Of a stretch of 64,000 bases of DNA, positions 52,743-59,682 are shown piece after piece. The position numbers were made by a program, and so were the translations under genes. Source of the DNA: DAOTWY01 sp003696565. GTDB taxonomy: Bacteria > Chloroflexota > Anaerolineae > Aggregatilineales > Phototrophicaceae. The notes below the pieces were generated by a model. That model saw nothing but the letters and a program-made list of their open reading frames with translations. It had not been told where the DNA came from and searched no databases. Numbering within the stretch: the first letter of the stretch is position 1; every line of letters starts with the position of its first letter. Where the stretch lies: NCBI GenBank assembly GCA_034435635.1, contig DAOTWY010000025.1, positions 1 through 64,000 on the forward strand, written 5' to 3'.

Positions 52743-53669
52743 CTAAGTCATCGTTTTATATCCTAGCCATATGGCTGCTGCACCTTGTGGGGTTAGGTCT
52801 GTGGGGATTTGTGGGAGGTCATTTAGCGGGATATACAGCGTGTTCTGTCGTTCTGTCTGGCTTGCGGCAGCCAGCATGTGCTGATTACGAGTAAACCAGG
52901 CTGGATCATGAATGACCAACCGCATACAAATTTCTGCCCGCAGCGTTAATAAATTAAACGCCACACCCGTTAGATTCAAGTCTGCGCGCCCGTCATCTAG
53001 CATGGTACGGAGTTCGATAATCGGCGGAAAATCCAGATAATCCGCATCAAATTCTGGCATGGCGAATAGCTCTTCACCATATTCACGGAATACTTGATGC
53101 TGCACTGACCACACCGGCGGCTGCATAACAAAGGCGGGTAGAACGTGATGCAAGCCCGCGCCCACTGCCAAATTTGCCGCCCGCTGTGCCAGCATTATTT
53201 GATACTGTCCGTTATGATGAAACACGGTTAGCACCGCGCAACCAATTGTTGCCGAGCGTCCCGCGCCGTTCAATAACGCTTGTTGCGGTGGGATGCACGC
53301 ATGGAAGGCATCTCGTAGCGGCGTTGAGTGCCGTTTGCCGTGCAAAAAATCACGCATTTCGTGGTCTAGCGCATCACACGTTGCCACCATATCAAAATAC
53401 TGCCCTAATCGCGCTGTAATCCGCAAAGGCGTGATCTGTAACTCATCTAGCACATATGTCTCCCCGTTGGTGATGAGTTGTGTTTGCTGTCGTTTATGTA
53501 GATGGTCAGCGGCGTAGATGGCGAAATCATCACGTGGGGATTGTGGTGTATCACCTAAAATGGTATCTAGGGTTGCTGCATTTGCTGGATACACGATCAC
53601 AGGGTAGGTCACGCCGTTGAAGATAAGCAGGTTATCCCCATACAGTTGTTTGAGTATGTTCATCCCCAT
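52743..53669 (-). CDS. putative Nudix-fold protein coupled to the deacetylase-family gene
   Basis: The 308-residue protein has a C-terminal half resembling Nudix hydrolases: CAVLTVFHHNGQYQIMLAQRA, then HQVFREYGEELF, which matches the REUxEE core of the Nudix box but lacks the upstream Gx5E. The box looks degenerate, so hydrolysis is doubtful and ligand sensing possible. The N-terminal ~130 residues are not recognised. It overlaps the deacetylase-family gene by 10 bp. The start is 53669 or 53663. Confidence 0.6.
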   Translation of the reverse strand: MGMNILKQLYGDNLLIFNGVTYPVIVYPANAATLDTILGDTPQSPRDDFAIYAADHLHKRQQTQLITNGETYVLDELQITPLRITARLGQYFDMVATCDALDHEMRDFLHGKRHSTPLRDAFHACIPPQQALLNGAGRSATIGCAVLTVFHHNGQYQIMLAQRAANLAVGAGLHHVLPAFVMQPPVWSVQHQVFREYGEELFAMPEFDADYLDFPPIIELRTMLDDGRADLNLTGVAFNLLTLRAEICMRLVIHDPAWFTRNQHMLAAASQTERQNTLYIPLNDLPQIPTDLTPQGAAAIWLGYKTMT

Positions 53670-54616
53670 GTTTCCAACACATAACCGACTGTCGCGGCGA
53701 TCATCTCATAGCTTTCTTTGCTGTATCCCCCCCCTAATACCATAACAGTGGGGATGTTGGCAGCCATCAATGTATTTAAGACGAATTGATCGCGCGCGAT
53801 AACATCTGCTTCCGGTACTTTGAGGTTGCCTAATAAATCCCCTTCGTAAATATCTGTCCCGGCGATGTAAAACGCGATGCCAGGTGTTTTAACTCGCTGC
53901 AGGGCTTCTGGCAGTTTATGGCGGATCAAATCCATATATAATCGCCCATTACACCCGGAATTAAGCGGAATAGCGTAATCAATACGCTCCCTGGCAAAGG
54001 CATCCATTGGATAAATCATCTGATTATAAACATCAAAAATGAAGTTGCGGTTGTCTTGATGATAAACACGCTCATAGCCATTACCTTGATGCGCGTCCAG
54101 ATCAATGATAATCGCTTGCTGATGGGGTTGGAGTAATCCATCTTGTCGTAGTTTTTCAATGGCTAAGGGAATATCAGCATAAAGGCAAAAGCCTTCCCCT
54201 TTTGCACTACTGGCATGATGATACCCACCAGCCAAGTTGATCGCCAAACCGTTTTGCATCGCTTCATAAGCGGCGATGACCGTCCCTTGTACTCCTAAGC
54301 GCATTGGCGAAAGCAGGCGGCTGTTTAGTACCAAGTAAGGGACAGTTGCTAACAAGGGGAGTTCCAACGCACGCGCCACTACAGAAGCGGATTTTAATGA
54401 TGCCAAATACCCCGCCGTATGCACAATACGCAGATCATCGTCACTGATCTCTGATTCAGGGTGGATGGTGCGCTGCTTCAGTTGATCACCAAATTGTTCA
54501 TTAAGCAGGTTGTATGCTCGGCTGAACTTGCGTGTATCAAAAGGGTGCAGTTTTTCGATCCCTAAAAAGTGAATATCATAATCAGGTGTATAAATTATTT
54601 TGGGGTTTATTTTCAT
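53660..54616 (-). CDS. histone-deacetylase-family zinc amidohydrolase
   Basis: The 318-residue protein has the HDAC-superfamily active site: GGYHHAS (His133, His134), DLDAHQGNG (Asp174, His176), AGTDIYEGD (Asp255) and LGGGYS. All zinc ligands are intact. The GEGFCLYADI segment is like the small HDAC11-type class. Bacterial members deacetylate proteins, polyamines or acetoin-pathway regulators; the target is unknown. The frame opens at a TTG (54628); ATG 54616 is preferred. A candidate ECF-type promoter lies ~85 bp upstream, and its stop overlaps the Nudix-like gene. Confidence 0.88.
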   Translation of the reverse strand: MKINPKIIYTPDYDIHFLGIEKLHPFDTRKFSRAYNLLNEQFGDQLKQRTIHPESEISDDDLRIVHTAGYLASLKSASVVARALELPLLATVPYLVLNSRLLSPMRLGVQGTVIAAYEAMQNGLAINLAGGYHHASSAKGEGFCLYADIPLAIEKLRQDGLLQPHQQAIIIDLDAHQGNGYERVYHQDNRNFIFDVYNQMIYPMDAFARERIDYAIPLNSGCNGRLYMDLIRHKLPEALQRVKTPGIAFYIAGTDIYEGDLLGNLKVPEADVIARDQFVLNTLMAANIPTVMVLGGGYSKESYEMIAATVGYVLETWG

Positions 54617-54700
54617 GATCAATAACAATCAAAAAATTTATTAAACAGGTTGATTTAGCTTTTAATAAAGGCTGCTCTATATTGTATATTGATTATCAAC

Positions 54701-54731
54701 AATACGATATAATTGATAGCTAGGTTGCGTA
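54701..54731 (-). promoter_or_regulatory. candidate ECF-type promoter toward the deacetylase-family gene
   Basis: On the minus strand, TACGCAACC is followed, after a 16-nt spacer from GCAACC, by CGTATT. The AAC/CGT pair at this spacing is typical of ECF sigma promoters. It is the mirror image of the motif at 54745-54775. Confidence 0.55.
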
Positions 54732-54754
54732 TTTTAACACATTTTACGCAACCT
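54722..54754. repeat. 10-bp inverted repeat carrying two divergent -35 elements
   Basis: AGGTTGCGTA and TACGCAACCT are perfect inverted repeats separated by 13 bp. Each arm is the -35 element of one divergent ECF-like promoter. Confidence 0.7.
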
Positions 54755-54775
54755 GCGGTATGATAGTTACGTAAA
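54745..54775 (+). promoter_or_regulatory. candidate ECF-type promoter of the sigma operon (autoregulatory)
   Basis: TACGCAACC followed by 16 nt and CGTAAA. This resembles ECF promoters (AAC in the -35, CGT in the -10) and would start transcription near 54783, 39 bp before the sigma gene ATG. Confidence 0.6.
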
Positions 54776-54788
54776 GCATATTAGAAAT

Positions 54789-54808
54789 CGTGTGGGGAAC
54801 ACCACACG
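54789..54808 (+). other. 7-bp hairpin in the sigma gene leader
   Basis: CGTGTGG and CCACACG pair over GGAACA, just upstream of the AAGGGA ribosome-binding site. It would sit at the start of the leader RNA and may affect translation or mRNA decay. Confidence 0.5.
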
Positions 54809-54821
54809 GATAAGGGAAACC

Positions 54822-55418
54822 ATGTCAGAAGCAGATCCAATTATTAGCCAGTGGGTCTACGCGGCAATGCAAAATAACCAAGATGCTTTTGCAGAAATCG
54901 TTTATACCTTTCAGGATGCCGTGTATAACTTGTGCTATCGGATGCTTGGTAATCATGTAGAAGCGGAGGATGCAAGCCAAGAAGCCTTTTTAAAGGCGTT
55001 TGGGAATTTATCTCGCTACGATCATGGACGCTCTTTTAAAACTTGGCTGTTGACCATCGCCTCAAATCATTGTATTGACCGGTTGCGTAAGCGACGGATG
55101 CAATATATCTCGATTGATGAACCGATTCCGGCGACACTGGCTCTTTCCAGTGAGGAGGCATTACCGGAGGAGGTGGTGGTATCTGATGAGCGTAGTGAGC
55201 AAATTCAGGCGTTGTTGAATCAACTCAAGCCGGATGACCGTGCGGTGGTTGTCTTTCGATATTGGTATGATTATTCTTATGCCGAAATTGCGGACATGAT
55301 GGAAACAACCGAAAGTGCCGTCAAAAGTCGCTTGTTCCGCGCCCGTAAAGCGTTGGCAACGTTATTTGAACAAACTGGCGATACCTATCACAATTCATTA
55401 TCAGAGGGTTATGATTAA
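54822..55418 (+). CDS. ECF-type RNA polymerase sigma factor
   Basis: The 198-residue sigma factor has region 2 (DAVYNLCYRMLGNHVEAEDASQEAF, FKTWLLTIASNHCIDRLRKRR) and region 4 (LKPDDRAVVVFRYWYDYSYAEIADMM, ESAVKSRLFRARKAL), with no region 3. The frame opens at GTG 54792, but ATG 54822 has AAGGGA 4-5 nt upstream. It should direct RNA polymerase to the mirrored promoters just upstream. The stop shares one base with the next gene (TAATG), the usual layout for a sigma/anti-sigma pair. Confidence 0.93.
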   Translation: MSEADPIISQWVYAAMQNNQDAFAEIVYTFQDAVYNLCYRMLGNHVEAEDASQEAFLKAFGNLSRYDHGRSFKTWLLTIASNHCIDRLRKRRMQYISIDEPIPATLALSSEEALPEEVVVSDERSEQIQALLNQLKPDDRAVVVFRYWYDYSYAEIADMMETTESAVKSRLFRARKALATLFEQTGDTYHNSLSEGYD

Positions 55419-55969
55419 TGGCAGACCAACGAGTCCTCGAGTTGATGCAAAGCGCACTGGATAACAACCTGACCCCAGAAGCTGAGCAAGAACTCCTCTC
55501 GATTTTACAGACTGATCAAGAGCAAGCAGCAGAATTTGATGCACAACGACAGGTTGATGCTATGCTGCAAACCCCGCCTCATGTCCGTGCGCCGCGGCGT
55601 TTGGCATTAACGATTATGGCGCGCTTGGCACAAACGCTCCAAGCTGAAGACAAACAGTCTGCTATAACACAAGCTCAGATGCAAGTTGCTGTTCAATTGG
55701 TGACAGTTGCTACCATGCCGCTTTTGGTTGGGGCGGGTTATTTATTGCTAAACGCTAAATCTGACCCAGAAGCGTTTGAGACCATGTTAGAACCCGTTGC
55801 AGCGATGCTGATGATGGTGGTTGATGTGATGACTGTCATGCTGGATGAAGTTCAGGCGGTTTATGAGCAAGACCCGGAATTGGCAGTTGCAATGTTAGCA
55901 CTGATGCCAACGGCTCTGCTTTTGCTAGTCAAGCGCGTTTTGGGTATCGATGATGAATTGCAAGACTAA
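55418..55969 (+). CDS. putative membrane anti-sigma factor
   Basis: The 183-residue protein has a soluble N-terminal ~85 residues (helical, Gln/Glu-rich) and two or three hydrophobic helices (~92-112, ~125-145, ~150-172). It lacks the HxxxCxxC zinc motif of ZAS anti-sigma factors. The role is inferred from its 1-bp overlap with the ECF sigma gene and the topology; a sigma-binding fold is not directly visible. Confidence 0.65.
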   Translation: MADQRVLELMQSALDNNLTPEAEQELLSILQTDQEQAAEFDAQRQVDAMLQTPPHVRAPRRLALTIMARLAQTLQAEDKQSAITQAQMQVAVQLVTVATMPLLVGAGYLLLNAKSDPEAFETMLEPVAAMLMMVVDVMTVMLDEVQAVYEQDPELAVAMLALMPTALLLLVKRVLGIDDELQD

Positions 55970-55978
55970 TTGTTTAGG

Positions 55979-56016
55979 AAAGGCAGTATGATCAGATAAC
56001 TGATATGCTACCTTTT
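55979..56016. terminator. hairpin between convergent genes
   Basis: AAAGG-C-AG-T-AT and matching CTGATATGCTACCTTT form a ~15-bp imperfect stem followed by TTTTCTTG. It ends the sigma operon and may also serve the convergent regulator gene. Confidence 0.6.
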
Positions 56017-56035
56017 CTTGAGACTTTATAACCTG

Positions 56036-56662
56036 TTAATCATGCTCTGGCGTTTTCACTTTATGCCCGCGGTTGCTGGGGTGTAAAATCAGCAACATTT
56101 TGTAGAGGTGTTGGTTGCCTTCAGGAATAGCTGGCTCACGTTTATTAAAGCCGTATTCTTCCATTAACTCCTGTAGTCGTTGGTAAAACTCTTCAGCAAG
56201 CTCTGGTGTGAGTATTGCCCGTGATTGCGCCAGGATCAACCGTTTGTGGGCGGGGGCGTTTTCTGATGTGTCAATCACCCCAGCGTGAATGCTATCTAGC
56301 ACGTCATTTCGTATATCACCAACTACGCCACTAATTGTTACATCTAGGTTTTGGTCTACCTGTGTTGGGGAAAGTAGCCCATGCGCTAGGCGGTATCGGT
56401 GTGCGGTCGCTTGATAATGTTTTTCTACAATGCCAGAGACAATACGTGTATCAACCATGCGGATGATACCGTGTTTTTCTAGTAGATTAAAATGATAGTA
56501 AAGCTTGGTTGGGGGTTTACCAATTTTTTCTGCAACCTCTTTAACTGTACCGGGTTCTGCTAAATATTCCACAATGTTTAGCCGTAGCGGATCAGCAATG
56601 ACTTTGAGGGTCTCCAGATTATTGATAATAAATTCGTCAGCAGGTGTGAAATCTGTTGTCAT
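56036..56662 (-). CDS. ArsR-like winged-helix transcriptional regulator
   Basis: The 208-residue regulator has an N-terminal winged HTH (LKVIADPLRLNIVEYLAEPG, VKEVAEKIGKPPTKLYYHFNLLEKHGIIR). The C-terminal ~120 residues are helical, as in HTH_20/ArsR-type regulators with an added dimerisation domain. There are no obvious metal-binding cysteines, so it senses something else. It has no adjacent target operon. Confidence 0.85.
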   Translation of the reverse strand: MTTDFTPADEFIINNLETLKVIADPLRLNIVEYLAEPGTVKEVAEKIGKPPTKLYYHFNLLEKHGIIRMVDTRIVSGIVEKHYQATAHRYRLAHGLLSPTQVDQNLDVTISGVVGDIRNDVLDSIHAGVIDTSENAPAHKRLILAQSRAILTPELAEEFYQRLQELMEEYGFNKREPAIPEGNQHLYKMLLILHPSNRGHKVKTPEHD

Positions 56663-56771
56663 CTTTTATTCAAATTTTTCTTGACGTTAAAATTTGCACC
56701 ATCATACTGTATTTCAACAGATTTCGCTATAGCATGATAGATAGCGTTAATCATACTACTGATTTGCTTGG

Positions 56772-57140
56772 TTATTTCAATAATGTTGATTTGACTGCTT
56801 CTTGAATATCTTGCGGTTTGTATGGCTTGGTGATATAGCGATCAACCTCACGCAGTTTGCCAACTAAACGGTTAGCTGCATCACCGTGTGCGGTCGTGAC
56901 GATCACCGGGATCAACTTGGTTTCTTCATATTGTTTAATGACATCTAAAAATTCCCACCCACTCATACCGGGCATACTGATATCCAGAATGATTAAATCC
57001 GGCAGGGGGTTGTTTTCCATATATATTAGTGCGTCTCTTCCATTGAGGCAGATGGTGGATGAAATATCGATTTGGCGTAGTGTATGAGAGACAATTTCGG
57101 CTAGTGATTCCTGGTCTTCAACAATCAAAACGTGCGGCAT
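56772..57140 (-). CDS. single-domain response regulator
   Basis: The 122-residue CheY-like receiver has the acidic pair (VEDQES), LIILDISMPGMSG with the phosphoacceptor Asp and ITKPYKP with the Lys. It has no output domain, so it acts by protein contact or as a phosphorelay step. It is followed in tandem by a paralogue at 57197; either could receive phosphate from the hybrid or multi-PAS kinases of the window, which is inference. Confidence 0.9.
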   Translation of the reverse strand: MPHVLIVEDQESLAEIVSHTLRQIDISSTICLNGRDALIYMENNPLPDLIILDISMPGMSGWEFLDVIKQYEETKLIPVIVTTAHGDAANRLVGKLREVDRYITKPYKPQDIQEAVKSTLLK

Positions 57141-57196
57141 AAATCAATCAATCCATGTATAGAAGATCGGATGATTTGATTATAGCACACTTGATC

Positions 57197-57556
57197 TTAG
57201 TGTAAGCTGAGCATACGTTGGATAGCGGTTTGAAGTTCTGTTAGAGAGACAGGTTTTTTAAGAAAGATTTCAATCCCACGCTCACGTGCGAGTCTTTGTG
57301 TTTCAACATCACCATATGCCGTCAAAATAATAACCGGTGGGTTGATGTTCATGCTGTGCATATGATCTAATAAACGCCAACCGTTCATCTGTGGTAGTCC
57401 GATATCTAACAGAATCAAATCAGGAGGATGTTGTTGTATAAAATTGAGCGCGTCTACTCCATTAACACATAGGTGGTATTGTAAACCAAGCTGATGTAAA
57501 TAAATTTGGATCACATCACCAATAGCTGGATCATCTTCTACAACCAGGATCATCAT
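57197..57556 (-). CDS. single-domain response regulator
   Basis: The 119-residue receiver has LVVEDDPAIGD, LILLDIGLPQMNG and FLKKPVS motifs. The frame opens at 57598, but the receiver starts at MMILVVEDD, so ATG 57556 is used; AGAGAG is a moderate ribosome-binding site. It lies 57 bp upstream of the regulator at 56772 on the same strand and the two look like a tandem duplication, although they have diverged. Confidence 0.88.
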   Translation of the reverse strand: MMILVVEDDPAIGDVIQIYLHQLGLQYHLCVNGVDALNFIQQHPPDLILLDIGLPQMNGWRLLDHMHSMNINPPVIILTAYGDVETQRLARERGIEIFLKKPVSLTELQTAIQRMLSLH

Positions 57557-57671
57557 GAAAGTCTCTCTAATAGCTATATAGTTAACCATTATAATCAAAA
57601 ATGTAAAATTTTCCTACAAGTGTGTTAAACTTTTGTGAGTTAGAGCATAGTTAAAAGGTCACATTTATAAT

Positions 57672-59282
57672 ATGGAAATTCTTGAAACACATATTGACTC
57701 AAAACATAGTTATTTTCAAAAGAATGATGCGCATAACCGTGCTTTAGCACAAGAGCTGCGTGAGCGGTTAGCATTAGTGTATGAAGGTGGTGGTGAAAAA
57801 TATCAAGCGCGCCACCGTGAGCAAGGTAAGCTATTTGTTCGTGAGCGTGTGGATAAACTATTAGACCCCGGTGCACCGTTTTTAGAGATTGCGCCATTGG
57901 CTGCTTGGGGGATGTACGATAATGGCGCGCCTGCTGCCGGGATTGTCACCGGGATTGGGCGGGTTAGTGGGGTAGAATGTTTGATCGTCGCCAATGATGC
58001 GACCGTCAAAGGTGGGAGTTATTACCCGATGACGGTTAAAAAACATCTACGTGCCCAACAGATCGCACTGGAAAATAATCTTCCTTGTATTTATTTGGTG
58101 GATAGCGGCGGCGCGTTTTTGCCTATGCAAGATGAAGTTTTTCCAGACGCGGATGATTTTGGACGGATTTTTTATAATCAGGCGGTGATGAGCGCGGCGG
58201 GCATTCCTCAAATCGCCTGTGTGATGGGGTCTTGCACGGCTGGCGGGGCATATGTGCCAGCTATGAGCGACGAAACGGTGATTGTCAAAGGGACGGGGAC
58301 GATTTTCCTTGGTGGTCCTCCTTTGGTCAAAGCGGCAACTGGTGAAGAAGTCACAGCGGAAGAATTAGGTGGCGCGTATGTTCATACACATCAATCCGGT
58401 GTGGCGGATCACTATGCGGAAGATGATGCGCATGCACTGGAACTTGTCCGTGGGATTGTGGCAACACTCAACCGCAAAAAGCGCATTGATCTAGATATTG
58501 CCCCGCCAGAACCACCTCTTTATCCCATTGAAGAGCTTTATGGCATTATCCCTACGACATTTAAAGAAACATATGACGTGCGTGAGGTGATTGCTCGGCT
58601 TGTGGATGGCAGTAAGTTCCGTGAGTTTAAGGCAAATTATGGCACCACATTGGTGACGGGCTTTGCACGGATTGAAGGCTATCCGGTTGGAATTATTGGC
58701 AATAACGGCGTGTTGTTTAGCGAATCTGCTTTAAAGGGAACACACTTTATTGAACTTTGTACGGCTCGTCGTATTCCCTTGTTATTTTTGCAGAATATCA
58801 CCGGCTTTATGGTTGGTAAGGATTATGAAGCTGGGGGGATTGCCAAAGATGGCGCGAAGATGGTCCATGCTGTTGCCAATGCCAAAGTGCCCAAGTTAAC
58901 GGTGGTTATTGGGGGGAGCTTTGGAGCGGGGAATTATGGTATGTGTGGGCGCGCTTATAACCCGCGATTTTTGTGGATGTTACCCAACAGCCGCATTAGT
59001 GTGATGGGAGGAGAGCAGGCTGCCAATGTATTACTGACGATTAAGCGCGATCAATTGATCCGTAGTGGACAGCCAGATATGACTCCAGAAGAGCAAGAAG
59101 CCTTTAAACAACCAATTTTGGAAAAATATGAAAAAGAAGGTAATCCATACTATGCTACTGCACGCTTGTGGGACGATGGTATTTTAGACCCTATTCAGTT
59201 ACGGCGTGTGCTAGGGCTGGCATTGAGTGCTTGTTTAAATCAACCCATACAAACAACAACTTACGGCGTGTTCCGTATGTAA
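57672..59282 (+). CDS. acyl-CoA carboxylase carboxyltransferase (methylcrotonyl-CoA carboxylase beta-like)
   Basis: The 536-residue carboxyltransferase beta subunit transfers CO2 from carboxybiotin to an acyl-CoA. Motifs: LVDSGGAFLPMQDEVFPD, VMGSCTAGGAYVPAMSDE, IFLGGPPLVKAATGEEV and, in the C half, NITGFMVGKDYEAGGIAKDGAKM and GGSFGAGNYGMCGRAYNPRF. The pattern is closest to 3-methylcrotonyl-CoA carboxylase beta (leucine degradation). The biotin-carrying alpha subunit is not next to it, so it must be encoded elsewhere. Confidence 0.92.
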   Translation: MEILETHIDSKHSYFQKNDAHNRALAQELRERLALVYEGGGEKYQARHREQGKLFVRERVDKLLDPGAPFLEIAPLAAWGMYDNGAPAAGIVTGIGRVSGVECLIVANDATVKGGSYYPMTVKKHLRAQQIALENNLPCIYLVDSGGAFLPMQDEVFPDADDFGRIFYNQAVMSAAGIPQIACVMGSCTAGGAYVPAMSDETVIVKGTGTIFLGGPPLVKAATGEEVTAEELGGAYVHTHQSGVADHYAEDDAHALELVRGIVATLNRKKRIDLDIAPPEPPLYPIEELYGIIPTTFKETYDVREVIARLVDGSKFREFKANYGTTLVTGFARIEGYPVGIIGNNGVLFSESALKGTHFIELCTARRIPLLFLQNITGFMVGKDYEAGGIAKDGAKMVHAVANAKVPKLTVVIGGSFGAGNYGMCGRAYNPRFLWMLPNSRISVMGGEQAANVLLTIKRDQLIRSGQPDMTPEEQEAFKQPILEKYEKEGNPYYATARLWDDGILDPIQLRRVLGLALSACLNQPIQTTTYGVFRM

Positions 59283-59410
59283 TCGTGTTCTGTATCGCGT
59301 GCAATTTCTAGCCATCGTTTTTGAATAGCCGCAGCAGATGGCTCTTGCTTTCTGCTGTGGTACCACACTAATCCAATCATTATGACAATAAATCCCATAA
59401 CAATACGCAT
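59261..59410 (-). CDS. 49-residue single-TM small protein
   Basis: A small frame on the minus strand encodes a hydrophobic N-terminal helix (MRIVMGFIVIMIGLVW) followed by a basic/polar tail with RWLEIARDTE. GGAG is 10 nt before ATG 59410. Its 3' end overlaps the last 22 bp of the carboxylase gene on the opposite strand. It looks like a small membrane protein; no family is recognised. Confidence 0.5.
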   Translation of the reverse strand: MRIVMGFIVIMIGLVWYHSRKQEPSAAAIQKRWLEIARDTEHDYIRNTP

Positions 59411-59591
59411 GGTTGTTATGCTCCCAAACGCTTTATGTTTAACTTATTTTAGAACATAATTTCTGTTTTTGCAAGTGGGTTATAGATGAGTCCGTTTTGT
59501 GTCCGTTTTGTGTCCAAAAGTGACAGACACAAAAAACTCCTTATGAGATGCTGTGATTGTCGATCAATTACACCTCATAAGGAGGAAACAC
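59411..59591. other. intergenic stretch with tandem and inverted repeats
   Basis: It holds a tandem direct repeat GTCCGTTTTGT x2 (59490-59511), an inverted repeat TTTTGTGTC/GACACAAAA (59506-59534) and the left arm of the SD-masking hairpin (59537-59547). The GTGACAGACAC-type sequence recalls REP-like or small IS-remnant termini, which I cannot confirm from a single copy. Confidence 0.5.
59537..59584 (+). promoter_or_regulatory. 11-bp hairpin sequestering an AAGGAGG ribosome-binding site
   Basis: CTCCTTATGAG pairs perfectly with CTCATAAGGAG across 26 nt. The right arm contains the strong Shine-Dalgarno AAGGAGG, 7 nt before ATG 59592, so the stem would block ribosome access. Opening by a factor or temperature would allow translation. 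Confidence 0.6.
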
Positions 59592-59636
59592 ATGAATTTC
59601 GGTCATCCACCTTGGCCCACACCGCCAAAATGCTAA
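59592..59636 (+). CDS. putative 14-residue Pro-rich peptide ORF
   Basis: ATG opens a 14-codon frame (MNFGHPPWPTPPKC) ending TAA, preceded by a near-perfect AAGGAGG site inside a hairpin. PP pairs (HPPW, TPPK) can slow ribosomes. No gene follows on the plus strand; the next gene is convergent. It may be a leader or signal peptide, or the pattern may be chance within a repeat element. Existence as a gene is inferred only from the strong start signal. Confidence 0.35.
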   Translation: MNFGHPPWPTPPKC

Positions 59637-59682
59637 CAAGCACGCCAGCACTGATGAGGGTGGGGCGGGAAACGCTCCGCCC

